Of a stretch of 64,000 nucleotides of DNA, positions 20,772 through 31,585 are shown piece by piece; position 1 is the first letter of the stretch; the number at the start of each line of letters is the position of its first letter. The DNA is from Mytilinidion resinicola. Taxonomy: Eukaryota > Ascomycota > Dothideomycetes > Mytilinidiales > Mytilinidiaceae. A program made the position numbers and the translations under genes. The DNA is taken from contig NW_022985450.1 in NCBI RefSeq assembly GCF_010093595.1, positions 1,234,770 through 1,298,769 of the forward strand, read 5' to 3'. The notes below the pieces were generated by a model. It made no database searches. It worked only from the letters and a program-made list of their open reading frames with translations, and was not told where the DNA came from.

Positions 20772-22538
20772 TCAAGTAATAAACCTGAAATGCGGACTAT
20801 CATCCGCCAACTCCGTAACATCAATCGAAATCCCCGGCTCTGGCTTCCCATACTTCTTGTCTCTGTGACTATTGACCGCTTTCAATGCGAAACTGTTGAT
20901 CAGAGCGAATGAAGCCGTCGCAATAGCCAACCCCATACAAACGGCATGCCCCTTCCGAAACTGCGGCGCATCGGTCGTCGGATAAAACCATGTGCCCGCA
21001 ATTGATCCGAGATTCCCGAGCGCTGTATACAATCCCATACCCACAGCTCGCTTTGTCTCATTGCCGAAGTTGTTAGCGGCCCACGCATGAGAAGGGGAGT
21101 ATGTGGCGTAGACGCAGGCTACAGCGATGCAGATGCAGGCGTATTTGCCGTGGAGCTGGGACTCGGGTAGGAATGCGAGGAGCGCGTATGCGATTGCGGT
21201 GACGGTTGCAAGGGCGGCGCAGTGGAAGCCGCGCTCGCGATAATGGTCAGAGGACCAGGCGAAGATGTACATTAGGACGAAGGCGCAGGCGTAAGGAGGG
21301 ACGGTCATGAGATTTGCTTTTGTGGGTTCGTGGTAGCCTAGGTCTGATTCCAGGTTGTGAGTGCGGCTGAAGAGGAGTAATACGGCGATCCAACGTACCT
21401 CGAACGACCGTAGGCAGGAATCCCGAGATCGAAGACAGCATCCCAGCAGTGGGGAGATAGACCGCAACTTGTAAATAGAGCCGCCAATCGGTCACTGGCA
21501 AGAGGATGTGCTTCAGCTGGATCTTGCCAGCTACATCGAATGACTCGCTGTGGTAACGAGCTTCCGCAATCTCTTGATATCGGCCAGAGAACCGCGAGTT
21601 CTTGGATGGTCGATCGGGTATCCACCATAGACAAAGTATGCCGAGGCAGAGGCCAGGCACGCCCTCGATCAAGAAAAGCCACTTCCATATCGGCGTTTCA
21701 CTGTCGATGTGGCCAATTCCGTAAGCCATGAGGCCACCAAATGCGCTGGGAGCATTAGTTAGCGTCTTTTTCGATCGAGTCGGAGGGATTCTGAGCACCC
21801 TGCAATAGCGGTGGGACCAAGGAACCAGAAGACGCGAACGCCCATCTCTGAACGATGATACCAGAGCGAGAGGTAATAGACAATTCCAGTGCCGAAGAGC
21901 CCCTCGAAGATGCCTAGAAATAATCGGCATACGAGTGCTCCTGCATAGTTGTAGGCGACGCACTGGAGTAGGCTGGCTGTGCACCATCCACAGATGCCGA
22001 AAGCCATCCACTATTTCTTCTTAGTCCACGAAAACGGTTGTCCATAATAGAACGCTCTTACCTTGGACGGTGGGAAGACTCGATATCCAATGCATCCAGG
22101 CACCTGAAAAAGAACAAGCCCAACATAGAATATCATGACGGTAAGTTGCCATTGGGTTGGAGTCAAAGACTTAGTGCCAGGACCAATTCCCTCACTGACC
22201 GTCGAATGCCCATCATCGAACCCGTAGAGCTTCGCGTTCTATCATTGCATGTCAGCCCAAATTCACAGCTTCAGAGAGAGCCATGACAGATAACTTACAC
22301 CAATATTACCGCGGTCAAGATACTCGAAGAAATAAAGCAGCGAGATCATTGGCAGGATAATGAAGTCCAACTTCCGCAAGTATCGCTTCTGTTGGATGGC
22401 CCACTCTGGATCCTCGAGATTGCGAGATTTCTTTTGAACATCGTCTGGTGCGTAGTCGGTGGGTGCGTTCTCATGGCGCGTTGAGATATCTATATCAAAA
22501 CTTCTCCTCTCATTTGAGGGTTTGTAGTCGATATTCAT
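20772..22538 (-). CDS. MFS transporter, Dal5/allantoate-permease-like anion:cation symporter
   Basis: Five exons (22538..22299, 22238..22062, 22010..21799, 21745..21399, 21343..20772) join in frame to 1548 nt, 515 aa, the usual size. All four introns are 51-60 nt. The first exon ends in the diagnostic DFIILPMISLLYFFEYLDRG-NIG (helix 1). Further hydrophobic helices include LTVMIFYVGLVLFQVPG, LVCRLFLGIFEGLFGTGIVY and FLIEGVPGLCLGILCLWW. The C-terminal tail ELADDSPHFRF matches the Asp-rich ending of the family. Likely imports an organic anion at the plasma membrane together with protons. It shares a divergent promoter with the amidohydrolase gene, so import and intracellular hydrolysis of the same compound are probably co-regulated. 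Confidence 0.93.
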
Positions 22539-23060
22539 CGTGTCGTTCTACAAGGATCTTCACAGCCGCTGAGGTATGTCTTGAATAATTGAAGTAGATG
22601 AGTTTGAATCAGTCGGTGCCCATATGGAAATGTTGCGCTGTTTAAGTGCATCCAAAGATGCCACTCTCAGCTGGGGTGTGGAGAACCCGGAACGAATCGA
22701 ACGACTCTGCCGCTAGCTAAGGCACTACTAAGTACCTAATTGGCTTGGCGGCTTCTTCTAGATTTGCGGGGTTGGGATGCTTTCGCGGCCAAACTCTATG
22801 GGTCATAGCTCAAGTGTTCGTGTGGTGGTAGGCTGGTCAAGTTCCCCCGCGAGTCTCCGTGGAAAGATTCCGGGCCGCTCGCCGCTCCGGAGAACAGCCA
22901 TGGCAAACATTTTCCTCAAATTTTAATTCGGAAGATCGAGCAGGACTTCCGATGAACTTAGAGCGTCGGTGAAAAAAGACTCGATTGAAGTTGACCTTGT
23001 GAAATTATCACTCCCGTTACTGTGTCTTGGCGCATTTTGCACCACGAATTCTCCTGCAAA
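22539..23060. promoter_or_regulatory. Divergent promoter, MFS transporter / amidohydrolase
   Basis: 522 bp between divergent start codons. A CGG-N13-CCG pair at 22871..22889 is a possible binding site for a Zn2Cys6 regulator. The spacer differs from those in the other two cluster promoters, so this is only suggestive. Confidence 0.4.
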
Positions 23061-24057
23061 ATGAGTTTGATGTCAAAAGATGAACTCCCCGAGGGCTCCT
23101 GGGATAGTCATGTTCACGTTGTAGATGAGGTAAGAGAAGTGCACCTACGAAGAATCCTAAGTTATGAGCTGACCGGTACTGTAGGCTAGGTTTCCTCTGC
23201 ACGAGCTGCATCCATATCGACCGCAGAAAGCCGATCTCGACGATTTCCTACGCTTCGAATCCAGCCAAGGCATCTCCCACGTCTGCCTCGTCGCATTCTC
23301 AGTCTACCACACCGACAACTCCTCCATCATCGACGCTCTAACAAGGCTAGGGGGCAAGGGCCGCGCCGTAGTCTGCATAGACCCAGAAAGCATCACAGAC
23401 GAAGAGCTGCAGCGACTGCATCAATTCGGTGCTCGAGGTGTTCGCTTGAATCTGAGGACAAGGGGCGAGCGCGTGGATACGCATGTGTTCGAAAGTCTAT
23501 TGAGGCAGTATGCAAAGAGGCTTCGTCCGTTCGGTTGGGCAATCCAGCTATACGTGGCCTTGGATCAGATTGATCAGGTAGCGGATGTGATACCAACTCT
23601 TGGCCTTCCTGTAGTGATTGATCATATCGGGTTCCCGGATTCCAAGAAAGGGCCCGCTGCCTCGCAACTAGGCTATGAAGCGTTCATGACGCTTCTGAAG
23701 TCGGGAAATGTGTGGACGAAGCTGAGCGCTGTGTATAGGTTTGATGATTTGCCGGATCTTGATGAGTATGCGACGGAGATCTTGCGAACGGCTCCAAATA
23801 GGGTTGTCTGGGCGAGCGATTGGCCACATAGTGGAGGTGCAGAAGCTAACCCAGGCGGCAACCGAGATGCTGTACAAGAGTATCGCAAGGTTGATGATCA
23901 TGCTTGGATTGCTAGATGCAAAGCTTGGTGTCGGAAGGTTGAAGGTGGGAGCGGCGAGAATTTGATACGGAAGATTTGGAGAGACAATCCGAGAGCGCTA
24001 TGGCAGTATAATGAGGATGTGCGCCATACCAGCTTATTCAATGAAAGCAGGCTTTGA
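23061..24057 (+). CDS. Amidohydrolase_2 family lactonase, LigI-like
   Basis: Exons 23061..23129 and 23185..24057 join in frame (942 nt, 313 aa); the intron is 55 nt (GTAAGA...CTGTAG). The metal-site signature DSHVHVVDE lies in exon 1. Later motifs are GARGVRLNL, VVIDHIGFPD (conserved His/Asp) and VVWASDWPHSG (catalytic Asp). This pattern fits 2-pyrone-4,6-dicarboxylate lactonase (LigI) and related sugar lactonases, TIM-barrel enzymes that open lactone rings, often without a tightly bound metal. Probably cytosolic, as no signal peptide is seen. It pairs divergently with the MFS transporter. Together with an RraA/LigK-like protein it recalls the lower part of the bacterial 4,5-cleavage route for protocatechuate or gallate, but a sugar-lactone pathway is equally possible. 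Confidence 0.88.
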
Positions 24058-24195
24058 AGTCCGATGAAAGCTCTCGAGCCGTTTACTTAGTCCTTTACCC
24101 CACAAGACTCTTCACAATCAACTTAAAAGCTGGTGGTGTCGAAAATGAAACACTTGCAATCGTTTTAGTAGTAAACCTCGTAAGAGGATCAGACC
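24058..24195. terminator. Short convergent intergenic gap
   Basis: 138 bp between the stops of the amidohydrolase and the Zn2Cys6 gene must contain both 3' ends. No specific signal was recognised. Confidence 0.3.
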
Positions 24196-26721
24196 TTAGG
24201 GAGGCCAGAACCAATCTCCAACTGCGTTTTCCATGTGGTATTCCGGGAAACAATCCAAGAGAGAAAAGGAATCCACGTTCATAGTGCTTGAGTTCGCCAT
24301 GTTGCCGTAGTCTACAAGTGGATCGCAATAAGGAAAAGCAGGTAGGAAGTGTCCAAAAGTGAGATTTTCACTAGTGCTCAAAGCACCAGCGCCTGAAAGG
24401 TCCGTGTTGGAACTGTCAGACTTGAGGCTATTCGTGAGAATATCAATACTTCGCTGGACTAGCGGACAAGAAGTGATGCCCTGCTCCAGTGCTCGTAGAA
24501 AGGTCTGCATCTTCGTTGCAGCTTCGAGATCTCCTAGTTTAACGTCTTGGACCATGACTGTTGCTCCCGTATAAATGCAATATGCCATGATGTATGTCAT
24601 TCTTGTGCAGCCAAAGGTTTTCTCGAGCAGCAATAATAGCTTCTCGAGGTAGTCTGAGGACGTCCGGCATTCCAGTCGGTGAGCTGGAGCGGAGTAGTAG
24701 GGCCGATGCAAAAGGATAACAGTTGTATAGTACAACATGCTAAGGCGATTCAGCATTTATCTGCATTGGGAGCGAAAGGAAACCAACTTTTGCGTCAATA
24801 TCTGTGGAGGCGGCGAGATTTCTGGCAAGTTTTCTGGGTCATATTTCAGGTGCTTTGGTGAAAATTCTCTCCATTGATTTAATCTGTTCTTGATATCTTT
24901 CAGAGTTTGGTCTGTTTCGGCATTTGAGGTTCGGGAATATAGCCGCAGCATTATATCGTTTATAATTACGGCCAACTTGCAGTAGTTCTCGAAGCAAGTG
25001 ATGGCGTGTGCCTTCATTGCTGGATATTCGCCTGGTTTTAGGTTGCTGAGATTCACGGATTCGCCATGATGTGGAGACCAAAGTTCATGTTCGGCAAAAT
25101 CATCCACTGTCTGCTATCAGCGGAGTACTCTGCTATCATACGTGAAAACCTACGAAAGTTGGGGGTGCTATCGAGAGGGAAATCCGTGAGAGCGGGCATC
25201 CGCCCAAGGTAGAGACTAATGGCTCTAGTAGACTTGGTTAGTCTTAGCTCATGCTTGATTCAGATCTCCAGCATACTTATCCCAAAAGTACCCGCTCCAG
25301 AATAGTCTTTTACTCAGGTTGCAGCACTACAACCTAGGATCAACAACTCATATGCCAGAAAGCTACTCTCCGAACATCAGCTGTAGAGAACCCAGCTGAA
25401 GCCTCAGCTGTGCAGGGCTCATCTGAACTTACTAGCGCGCCACCCTGGGGGTGGCCCCTTTCCTTCCTCTAGTATATATACAATTCGCTAGACACCGATA
25501 GAAATCAGAGTCAATTTCAACCTGAGTCTTTTCCGAATCTCAAGATCTTCGGTGGTCAACTGTCCTAGACTTTGGATTTGTCCCCCGCTATGGTGCAGCC
25601 CAAGGTCGCTGACCATCCGAAACGCCATCCCGCTGTAAAGCCATGCCTGAGAAATTTGACCGAAAGCCAATTCTCGGGCGCTAAGTTGTAGTAGTGCCTG
25701 TACTGTGGGGATAGAACTTGGCTTGAGGATCTCAGTACCGAGCAGCAGGCGCGCTCGTGATATTAGATGCTCGCCTAATCTTCCTTCTCCAAATCGTGAA
25801 GCATGTGCGCATAAGACAACAAGGAGAAATTGAGAGTAGTATTGTCCACCCGTCATCATATCGCCTAATCCAAGTTGAACGGTGATGATTGAAATGTCTG
25901 GGTGATTGCTGGCAACTTACGCATGAAAGCTGGGCGATAAACCCACATGAACGTAGGTGAAATCCACGCCCAGTATATCTGAAGGTGTTTTGAGATGACC
26001 TCGCGTGGAATGTCACTCTGAATAGCGGCGTTTCCGAAAGCGAATTGCTCCCATGCCCTGCACTCCAGCGCGTTCGAAGGAAGCAATTCACGACCCGAAC
26101 GGTTTGAATTGTAATCTGCCCCATGAACATCGTGCGTTAGTAAAGCTGGTGGTGGATCATGGACAGAAGATGTAGGACCAAAGTAGCAAAGCTTTCCACT
26201 TTCATCCAAGCTTAGGTCGGAGCGCAGCTTGTCCGTTCTTGATCCTTGACTAGAAGCATCCCACGAGGCGGAGTCTGTAATTCTTACGGACGGCTCGGGC
26301 GGTACTGTGGATTTTGTCGAACCAGGGCTGGCTAAGTCGGAGCTTTCAGATGGAATGGCGTCGTTGGAACTGAGAGCCTTCCTCAACTCCTGGATGGTGG
26401 CTTCCGCGTCCTGCAGTTTTTGAGCCATTCCAAGGACCTGGGACATGGGCGGTAACTTTCCATAGTGACATTCATCTTGGTAGATTTCGCAGGTCTTACA
26501 ACCTGGTTGGGCGCCGTCGCAACGAGTCTGACATGTTAGTCAGAGCTGTCATAGATAACGAAGTTGACCATATCCACCTTTCTAGTCCGACAATTGGAGC
26601 ATGTCAAGCCTCGATTTGCTCGGCTCCTGCGCTCTGTGCCCAATCCAGATGGAGTCAAAGAGATCCGCGAGGCCTTGGATTTTACTGATAACCGATGTTT
26701 TGAACCGGAGGAAGCAGGCAT
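24196..26721 (-). pseudogene. Zn2Cys6 transcription factor of the cluster, interrupted by an element
   Basis: Six exons: 26721..26578, 26527..25921, 25864..25277 (split by the element), 25224..25154, 25106..24788 and 24739..24196. Removing the 216-bp element and one 5-bp target copy gives 2052 nt in one frame, 683 aa, so this insertion is the only lesion I see. The N-terminal zinc cluster spans intron 1: CSNCRTRK | TRCDGAQPGCKTCEIYQDEC. A glutamine/serine-rich linker follows, then the fungal-specific regulatory domain (SARELAFGQISQAWLYSGMA, RMVSDLGLHHSG, LFWSGYFWDK, ISLYLGRMPALTDFPLD). The apparent stop near 24757 lies in a good 48-nt intron. As last gene of the catabolic group it is the natural regulator candidate. 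Whether a functional protein is still made depends on whether the inserted DNA is spliced out. Confidence 0.88.
25312..25527. mobile_element. Small TIR element inside the regulator gene, 5-bp TSD
   Basis: The 216-bp insert begins ACTCAGGTTG and ends CAACCTGAGT (10-bp perfect inverted ends). It is flanked by the direct repeat CTTTT (25307..25311 and 25528..25532). A second copy lies at 35678..35937 with TSD GGTGT. The 3' half carries a TATA-like CTAGTATATATAC. Lacks coding capacity. Class uncertain: the 5-bp TSD fits LTR elements, but the ends are not TG...CA. Confidence 0.9.
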
Positions 26722-27074
26722 CTTTGTGGTCCAGACACTTGAAGGAAAGCAATGGATTGAGAAACAACAGACCGGGGTGGGCAAAGAAAGGTGAAAAGTA
26801 CTTTGAAAACTCCAAGTTTTAAATCCGGGGAGAGGAACGAAGACTGCCCCCAACACACGTGACCATTTGCCGAGGTGAGGGGTAGAAGAGCGGACTGATC
26901 CCTTGTGGCAACCAACTGGCTGTTACTGTTGAGCTAGTCCAATATGAGATTAGTGGGGGCATCCAAAGAAAAAATCTCTCTGCGGATGCCCCGCCGGTGG
27001 AAAAAAAAAACTTCCTTCTCTACATAAAGTAGGGAATCTGATCTCGGAGTTACTTGTAACGTATTCCTTACACA
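26722..27074. promoter_or_regulatory. Upstream region of the Zn2Cys6 gene
   Basis: 353 bp upstream of the regulator's ATG, before the edge of the TIR element beginning near 27075. It contains an A10 run near 27001. No specific regulatory site recognised. Confidence 0.35.
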
Positions 27075-27420
27075 TCAGGGAATAGTTCCCTGCGGATTTC
27101 ATGCGGTTCGCCGCAGTTCGCCGCGAACGGCGCGGTTTGCGCCAGCTAGTCTATGGCGTATGGTCTTGATTCCTTTGCGGCGAACTGGGGCGAACTGGGG
27201 CAAACTGCTGCAAACTGCTGCAAACTGCTATAAGTAATATTTTTCTGTAGGTATAATATTTATAAAATAAATAAATTATACTTAAGTATATTTAAATTAG
27301 TTCTAAGATAAATATTAAGGCTATACTATATAATATAAAATTAAGAAATAAGTATTATATAAAAATCTAAGGTTTACTAGGTTATTTTAAATAATATTAG
27401 TAATTTGTAAAAGCCCTATA

Positions 27421-29269
27421 ACGTATTCCACCACCGAGCCGGCCAAACCACCGAGCCGGCCACTTTTCCTTGGCACAACCAACACCATGTGCGCGCAGTT
27501 AATTTATTCGCAACTAGCTATAGAACTTGTGTACGACACACTTAGATCAGATTTAGAAGAAGCTTCTTAATCCTTTTTACACGTACGCGCATTGTGCCCA
27601 GCCTCTCCACAGTTTCCACAGCGCCGTTGAGCTGGTAGAGCCCTATTTGCACCATCTCTACTACCTACCTTTTTCCGTGGATTAGATGCTCCAGACACTT
27701 TAGCAGCTACGTACAACGCTGCTGTACCATACTCCATTGTACCGCCAGTCTGGATTCGCTTTCTTTTATAACCTTTACGCTTGGTTATCTCTGCTAGTTG
27801 CTCTTTAAGCTCTTTAACCCGGGCTTTAATAAGCATATTTTTGTGTAGCATCTCTTTAGCTCCTTTAATAAGCTTTAAGAAGCCTTCTTAGGCAGTTATT
27901 AGTAACTGTACAAAGGAATTACTTACTAGCCTTAACTATAATCTAAATTTGTACGTATTGCTTAGGGTCTTTAATTGCTATAGTATTTCTAGTAGGGGTG
28001 CTGGTGGTAGGGTCTGTAACTGTATATTAAGGCGATTAAGAACTACCTGCGTGTTAATAGGAACTAATCTAGAGGCCTTAAAGGCCTTCTTGCAGTTCTT
28101 ATACGTAAATATATTAAAAAACGCGTTTTTAAAGGCTGGTAGGAAGCCTTCTTTATTAATACAGTAGACGCGTCGGCGTGCTAAGTCTTATATGCGTTAA
28201 GAGTACTTTAGCTTTAATAGTAAGAAGCACACTATATTAAGTAGCTAAAGTATATACAATAAATGCGCAGGCATACAGAGGGTAAGGATTTGTTATTTAA
28301 CGCAATAATCCTTAAAATCTTGGTTAAAGTGGCTCTTATAGCCGTCTAATATTAGCAACCTGTATAACCCTACCTAACGCGCCTTTATATACGTGTTAAA
28401 GTGCTTTAACTACTTAAGACTAAGCTTATTATTAGTCTAGCTGTTTTTAGAGATAGAGAGCTTCTAATTATACAGTATTTCTGCTTCTTTATACTATATA
28501 GAGATATAAACGCGTCCTTTATAGATAATAAATAGTAGGGTTATATATCTAGCAGCGCAGATGCTCTAGATAACTGTAACCTACTCTCGGTTGCCTAGTT
28601 AAATAAGATTAGGCCTTATACATCTCTCTAAACCTGTAACAACCTTTATTATGCTAATTATACCTATTTAAAAGCCAGTCTTGTCAAAGTTGTAGATATT
28701 ATCTAGGTGGACGCTATACTTAGCTATAGTCTCTTGCACGAGAGTAAACCACGTGTTGATAACCTCTGGGTTTTCCTGGAGTATCCTCTGGCGGTCCTTT
28801 GCCCGATTAAAAGCTATTTTAAGCTCCTTTATATAAGATATAAACTGTTAAGTCCAGTTCTTGCCCACTGGTGTCCCACTACGCGCAGCCAGTACTTTAT
28901 CTGCTATATCTGCCACCTTATATAACCGGGGCGCAAATCCTCGCGAGTTTAGGTTAAGGATATATTGTATAATTATGTGCTCTTCGGTTGCAGTGAGCTT
29001 TAGGCAGTTTGGTCGTGATTGAGGTCGAAACGTGATTCCGTGGAGCCGATTAGAGAGCCGCTAATGTCGTACGTTGAAGGCTGCTGCAGCGCGTCGTATG
29101 GTCCTAAATTGACCAGAGGTAAAGGCTTGAAGCGCGAGATTAATACTGCCTTCTTGCTGAGATAGATAATCGCTGCGTTGTTGATGCATTGCTGTGTGAA
29201 TATGGTGTTGGTTGTGCCAAGGAAAAGTGGCCGGCTCGGTGGTTTGGCCGGCTTGGTGGTGGAATACGT
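27421..29269 (-). mobile_element. Degraded Fot/pogo-like transposon (nested)
   Basis: 1849 bp with inverted ends ACGTATTCCACCACC...GGTGGTGGAATACGT, flanked by TA on both sides (27419..27420 and 29270..29271), the pogo/Tc1-mariner target. The TIR contains two tandem copies of a CCACCGAGCCGGCCA block. The interior is AT-rich with many stops. Only the transposase C-terminus is readable (27567..27851). Length is almost the same as the intact element at 54569..56415 (1847 bp). Confidence 0.85.
27567..27851 (-). pseudogene. C-terminal remnant of pogo-type transposase
   Basis: A 94-aa open remnant reads KARVKELKEQLAEITKRKG, then RCGNCGEAGHNARTCKKD, a CxxCxxxxHxxxxC zinc knuckle. The intact transposase at 54651..56300 ends the same way (CSMCESTEHNARTC). 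The DDE part upstream is destroyed by AT-rich decay. Confidence 0.75.
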
Positions 29270-29544
29270 TATAAATATAGTATTAGCAAGATATTTTACT
29301 AGAATAGGAACTTTACTATTTATATTAGTAAATATGTATAAAATATTAAGTAGTAGTAGAATTGCATAATATTATAAAATTTTAGTTTTACTACTAAAAT
29401 CCGCAACTTATTGCTAGAAACTACTAGAAACCGCAAGAAACTGCTAGAAACTGCTTAAACTGCAGTAACTTAAATTCCTCTGCCGGGAACTATTTCCCTG
29501 ATATATACGATTTCTTAGAGGTATTAGAGAGAGGAGTTGCTTAG

Positions 29545-30370
29545 CAATAGTAAGTTAAGGCCCTTTATCTTGCTTCGGGGTATATTAAATTAGTTCGATG
29601 TTTTTCCCAGTAGCTCTATCCACAGCAGCCGATAACAATATTGCAATCAACTGGATCTGTTCTGCTGGCTTGTTCCCACAGGTTAGGTAGAGGCGTCCGT
29701 TATTGCTAATATGTGGGTTTAGTGCGTATAATATAAGGATAGAGAAATAGTTCCGTCGATAGCATATCCAAACTCTGTTGTTGGAGAAGAAGTTCTTTTC
29801 GATTTTGGCCTCAATGTAAGGGACAATGGTCTGGCCATTGCAAGTAATGTCAGTATAGTTCTCCTGTTGGTTGAAAGGGGGAGTATTACTTAGGACCTGT
29901 GAGTTGCTTAAGTAGTTCAGCATTGTCCCTGCACTACTGTACGAGGAGGCTGACGGAGCTCGTGAAATAGAATCGAGGTGCCCATGAAGCGAGAGAGCAG
30001 AGTGCCTGTGAAGACCAGGCGTGGATATAGTGTAGTTATCTCTAGTAGATGCTTCCAGGGATGGTGACACTGGATTGACAATCCCTGGTAATCGTGCAGG
30101 AGGTAACATGCCCGGTATCGAATGGTCCGTTCTAGTCTGCTGTCAGCTGTCAGCTGTCATGCATCAAAACTCAGGTTGGACGGGACGAAAAGGCTATCGA
30201 GCGTCAAGGCTACTTACATAGACGACATCCTTGGGCGCATATTCATGTTGCCCAACTGCTGGTAGTTTGGAAAATACTAGTTCGTAGTCGAGCATGAGTT
30301 TGCCAGGCTGGGGGTGTGATATCCGACGCTGGGTGCCAAAAAGGACGAGAAGGCCAGCGAGGATGCGTTT
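29545..30370 (-). pseudogene. NDT80/PhoG-like (VIB-1-type) transcription factor, truncated
   Basis: An upstream exon (~30370..30232) reads LMLDYELVFSKLPAVGQHEY and APKDVVY, followed by a GTAAGT intron ending CAGACTAG at ~30132. The next exon (to 29585) carries the start of the NDT80-type DNA-binding fold: ITCNGQTIVPYIEAKIEKNF, VWICYRRNYFSILILYALNP, and AAVDRATGKNIELI. There a TAA replaces the expected Gln codon. The frame continues as YTPKQDKGP, where the family has HTPKRDKGP, then stops again. The CAA-to-TAA change fits RIP. Everything beyond is missing, next to the edge of the 27075..29508 element. Relatives (vib-1, xprG) control nutrient sensing and heterokaryon incompatibility; this copy should be inactive. 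Confidence 0.78.
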
Positions 30371-31094
30371 GAGCTCGATATAGAGCCTGAGCCGGAGTCG
30401 GAGAATCTAGTGCCGGTTTGGTGCCTATAGTAGGCCTGTTAGCCACGTCCTCTAGGCGTGCATTCGGAAGTAATGCCAGGAGGAGGCTATGGGGCGGCAC
30501 GGCAAGGCAACGCTGTCGCACTTGGCAGGCTGCAAGGCCGGGGGCAGGCTGGAGGGTCCAATGGAGAGAATAGCAACGTATTGTGCTTCATGTGGTCGAT
30601 GGGGCATGTAACGCAGCCCATTGCTGCCGCCGATAGAGTACAGCGAGGACGGCAAAGCTGTGGTGTACATGAGAGCCGATATGCTCGACGCTGGTGAACT
30701 CCTGCTCCGACGAGAAGGGGTAGTCAGACGCTAGGGGCAGCGGTTGGATGACTGCGGGCCAATTAGCCAATCACCCCGCGGAGGGGGGTTGGCGTGCAAG
30801 AGCGCACTACATGAGGTCGCAGCCGCGGCGGCCAGCGAGATATAGAAAAATCGCAGCAGGCGTGGAGGGGAGTAGTGGGCACTAGACAGGGCGAAGACAG
30901 GGCGATAGGGAGAGGAGGTGCGGAGAGGAATTGAGTGGTTTAACCCCAACAGTGCGAGGGGTTTAAGGCTGATTTACCTTGATTCATCACTGGAGATGCG
31001 CTGCTCACTCTCTACTCTTTGCTCGCTCCTGTTGGCCGTCTAGCCGCTCGATCTCGTCTGCGATGGCAGCAGGCATCGGGCTGGATTTGGGGTA
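30371..31094. other. Upstream part of the NDT80-like locus; no clear gene
   Basis: Short overlapping frames here have no recognisable domains. This is probably the former promoter and 5' leader of the NDT80-like gene. Confidence 0.35.
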
Positions 31095-31520
31095 ACGTAA
31101 TTCACAAGTGAGCTGGCCACCCAAGCGAGCTGGCCACCCAAGCGAGCTGGCCACCCCATCATTGGTACAATTTGGACGCTTTAGAACCCCAGCAATCTCA
31201 ACAACCACAAAATATTTCAGGCTGTGACTTGGAATGATAATATGCGTGGCTATTTTAAGAATGTATGTTCATTTTTTAGTTCTCTTAAGAACCCTGTTTA
31301 GCCGTAGCAAAGTTTTGGTTAGTTTTGGCTCCTAAAATTAGGTAATACCTAAAATCTAATTGAATAATCCCTCTACATTGCTCTAAACTTTCTCTTAGCT
31401 ATTAGGAAGAGCTAGATAGTATGTACAACCTTAGAACTGTACTTTATATTTTATGGCTGTCAAGATTGCTAGGGTTCTAAAACGTCCAAATTGTACCAAT
31501 GATGGGGTGGCCAGCTCGCT
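31095..31520. mobile_element. Short pogo-like deletion derivative (MITE)
   Basis: The left end, preceded by TA (31093..31094), reads ACGTAATTCACAAGTGAGC and then two copies of a 17-bp CCACCCAAGCGAGCTGG unit. The right end (31465..31520) is the inverted complement of 31140..31205 but stops inside the terminal repeat. No coding capacity. The outer bases resemble the TIR of the intact element at 54569 (ACGTAATCCACAAG). Confidence 0.7.
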
Positions 31521-31585
31521 GTAACGGGGTCGTCTCTTCTATACTTTCCAAGTACGCTCACTTAGGCAAAGGATAGGTCAAGTCG

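Larger units (their letters stand above)
27075..29508. mobile_element. Outer AT-rich TIR element hosting a nested transposon
   Basis: Imperfect inverted ends: ATCAGGGAATAGTTCCCTGC near 27077 and, on the other strand, TATCAGGGAAATAGTTCCCG ending near 29506. Just inside each end lie repeats of GCGGCGAACTGGGGC/GCAAACTGCT (left) and AAACTGCTAG-like units (right). The rest is AT-rich and appears RIP-degraded. A Fot/pogo-like element (27421..29269) sits inside it. No own coding region survives. Confidence 0.55.

Noticed and set aside
17649..22889. CGG/CCG pairs in the three cluster promoters (spacers 11, 7 and 13) as operators of the Zn2Cys6 regulator
   Set aside because: The spacers differ and such triplets are frequent by chance, so no consistent site can be claimed.
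24757..24759. In-frame TAA in the Zn2Cys6 gene as a second lesion
   Set aside because: A 48-nt intron (24787..24740) removes it and gives the expected family text; the total exon length is then divisible by three.
27200..29560. AT-rich block as a centromere core
   Set aside because: It is only ~2.3 kb, bounded by TIRs and explained by RIP-degraded transposons.
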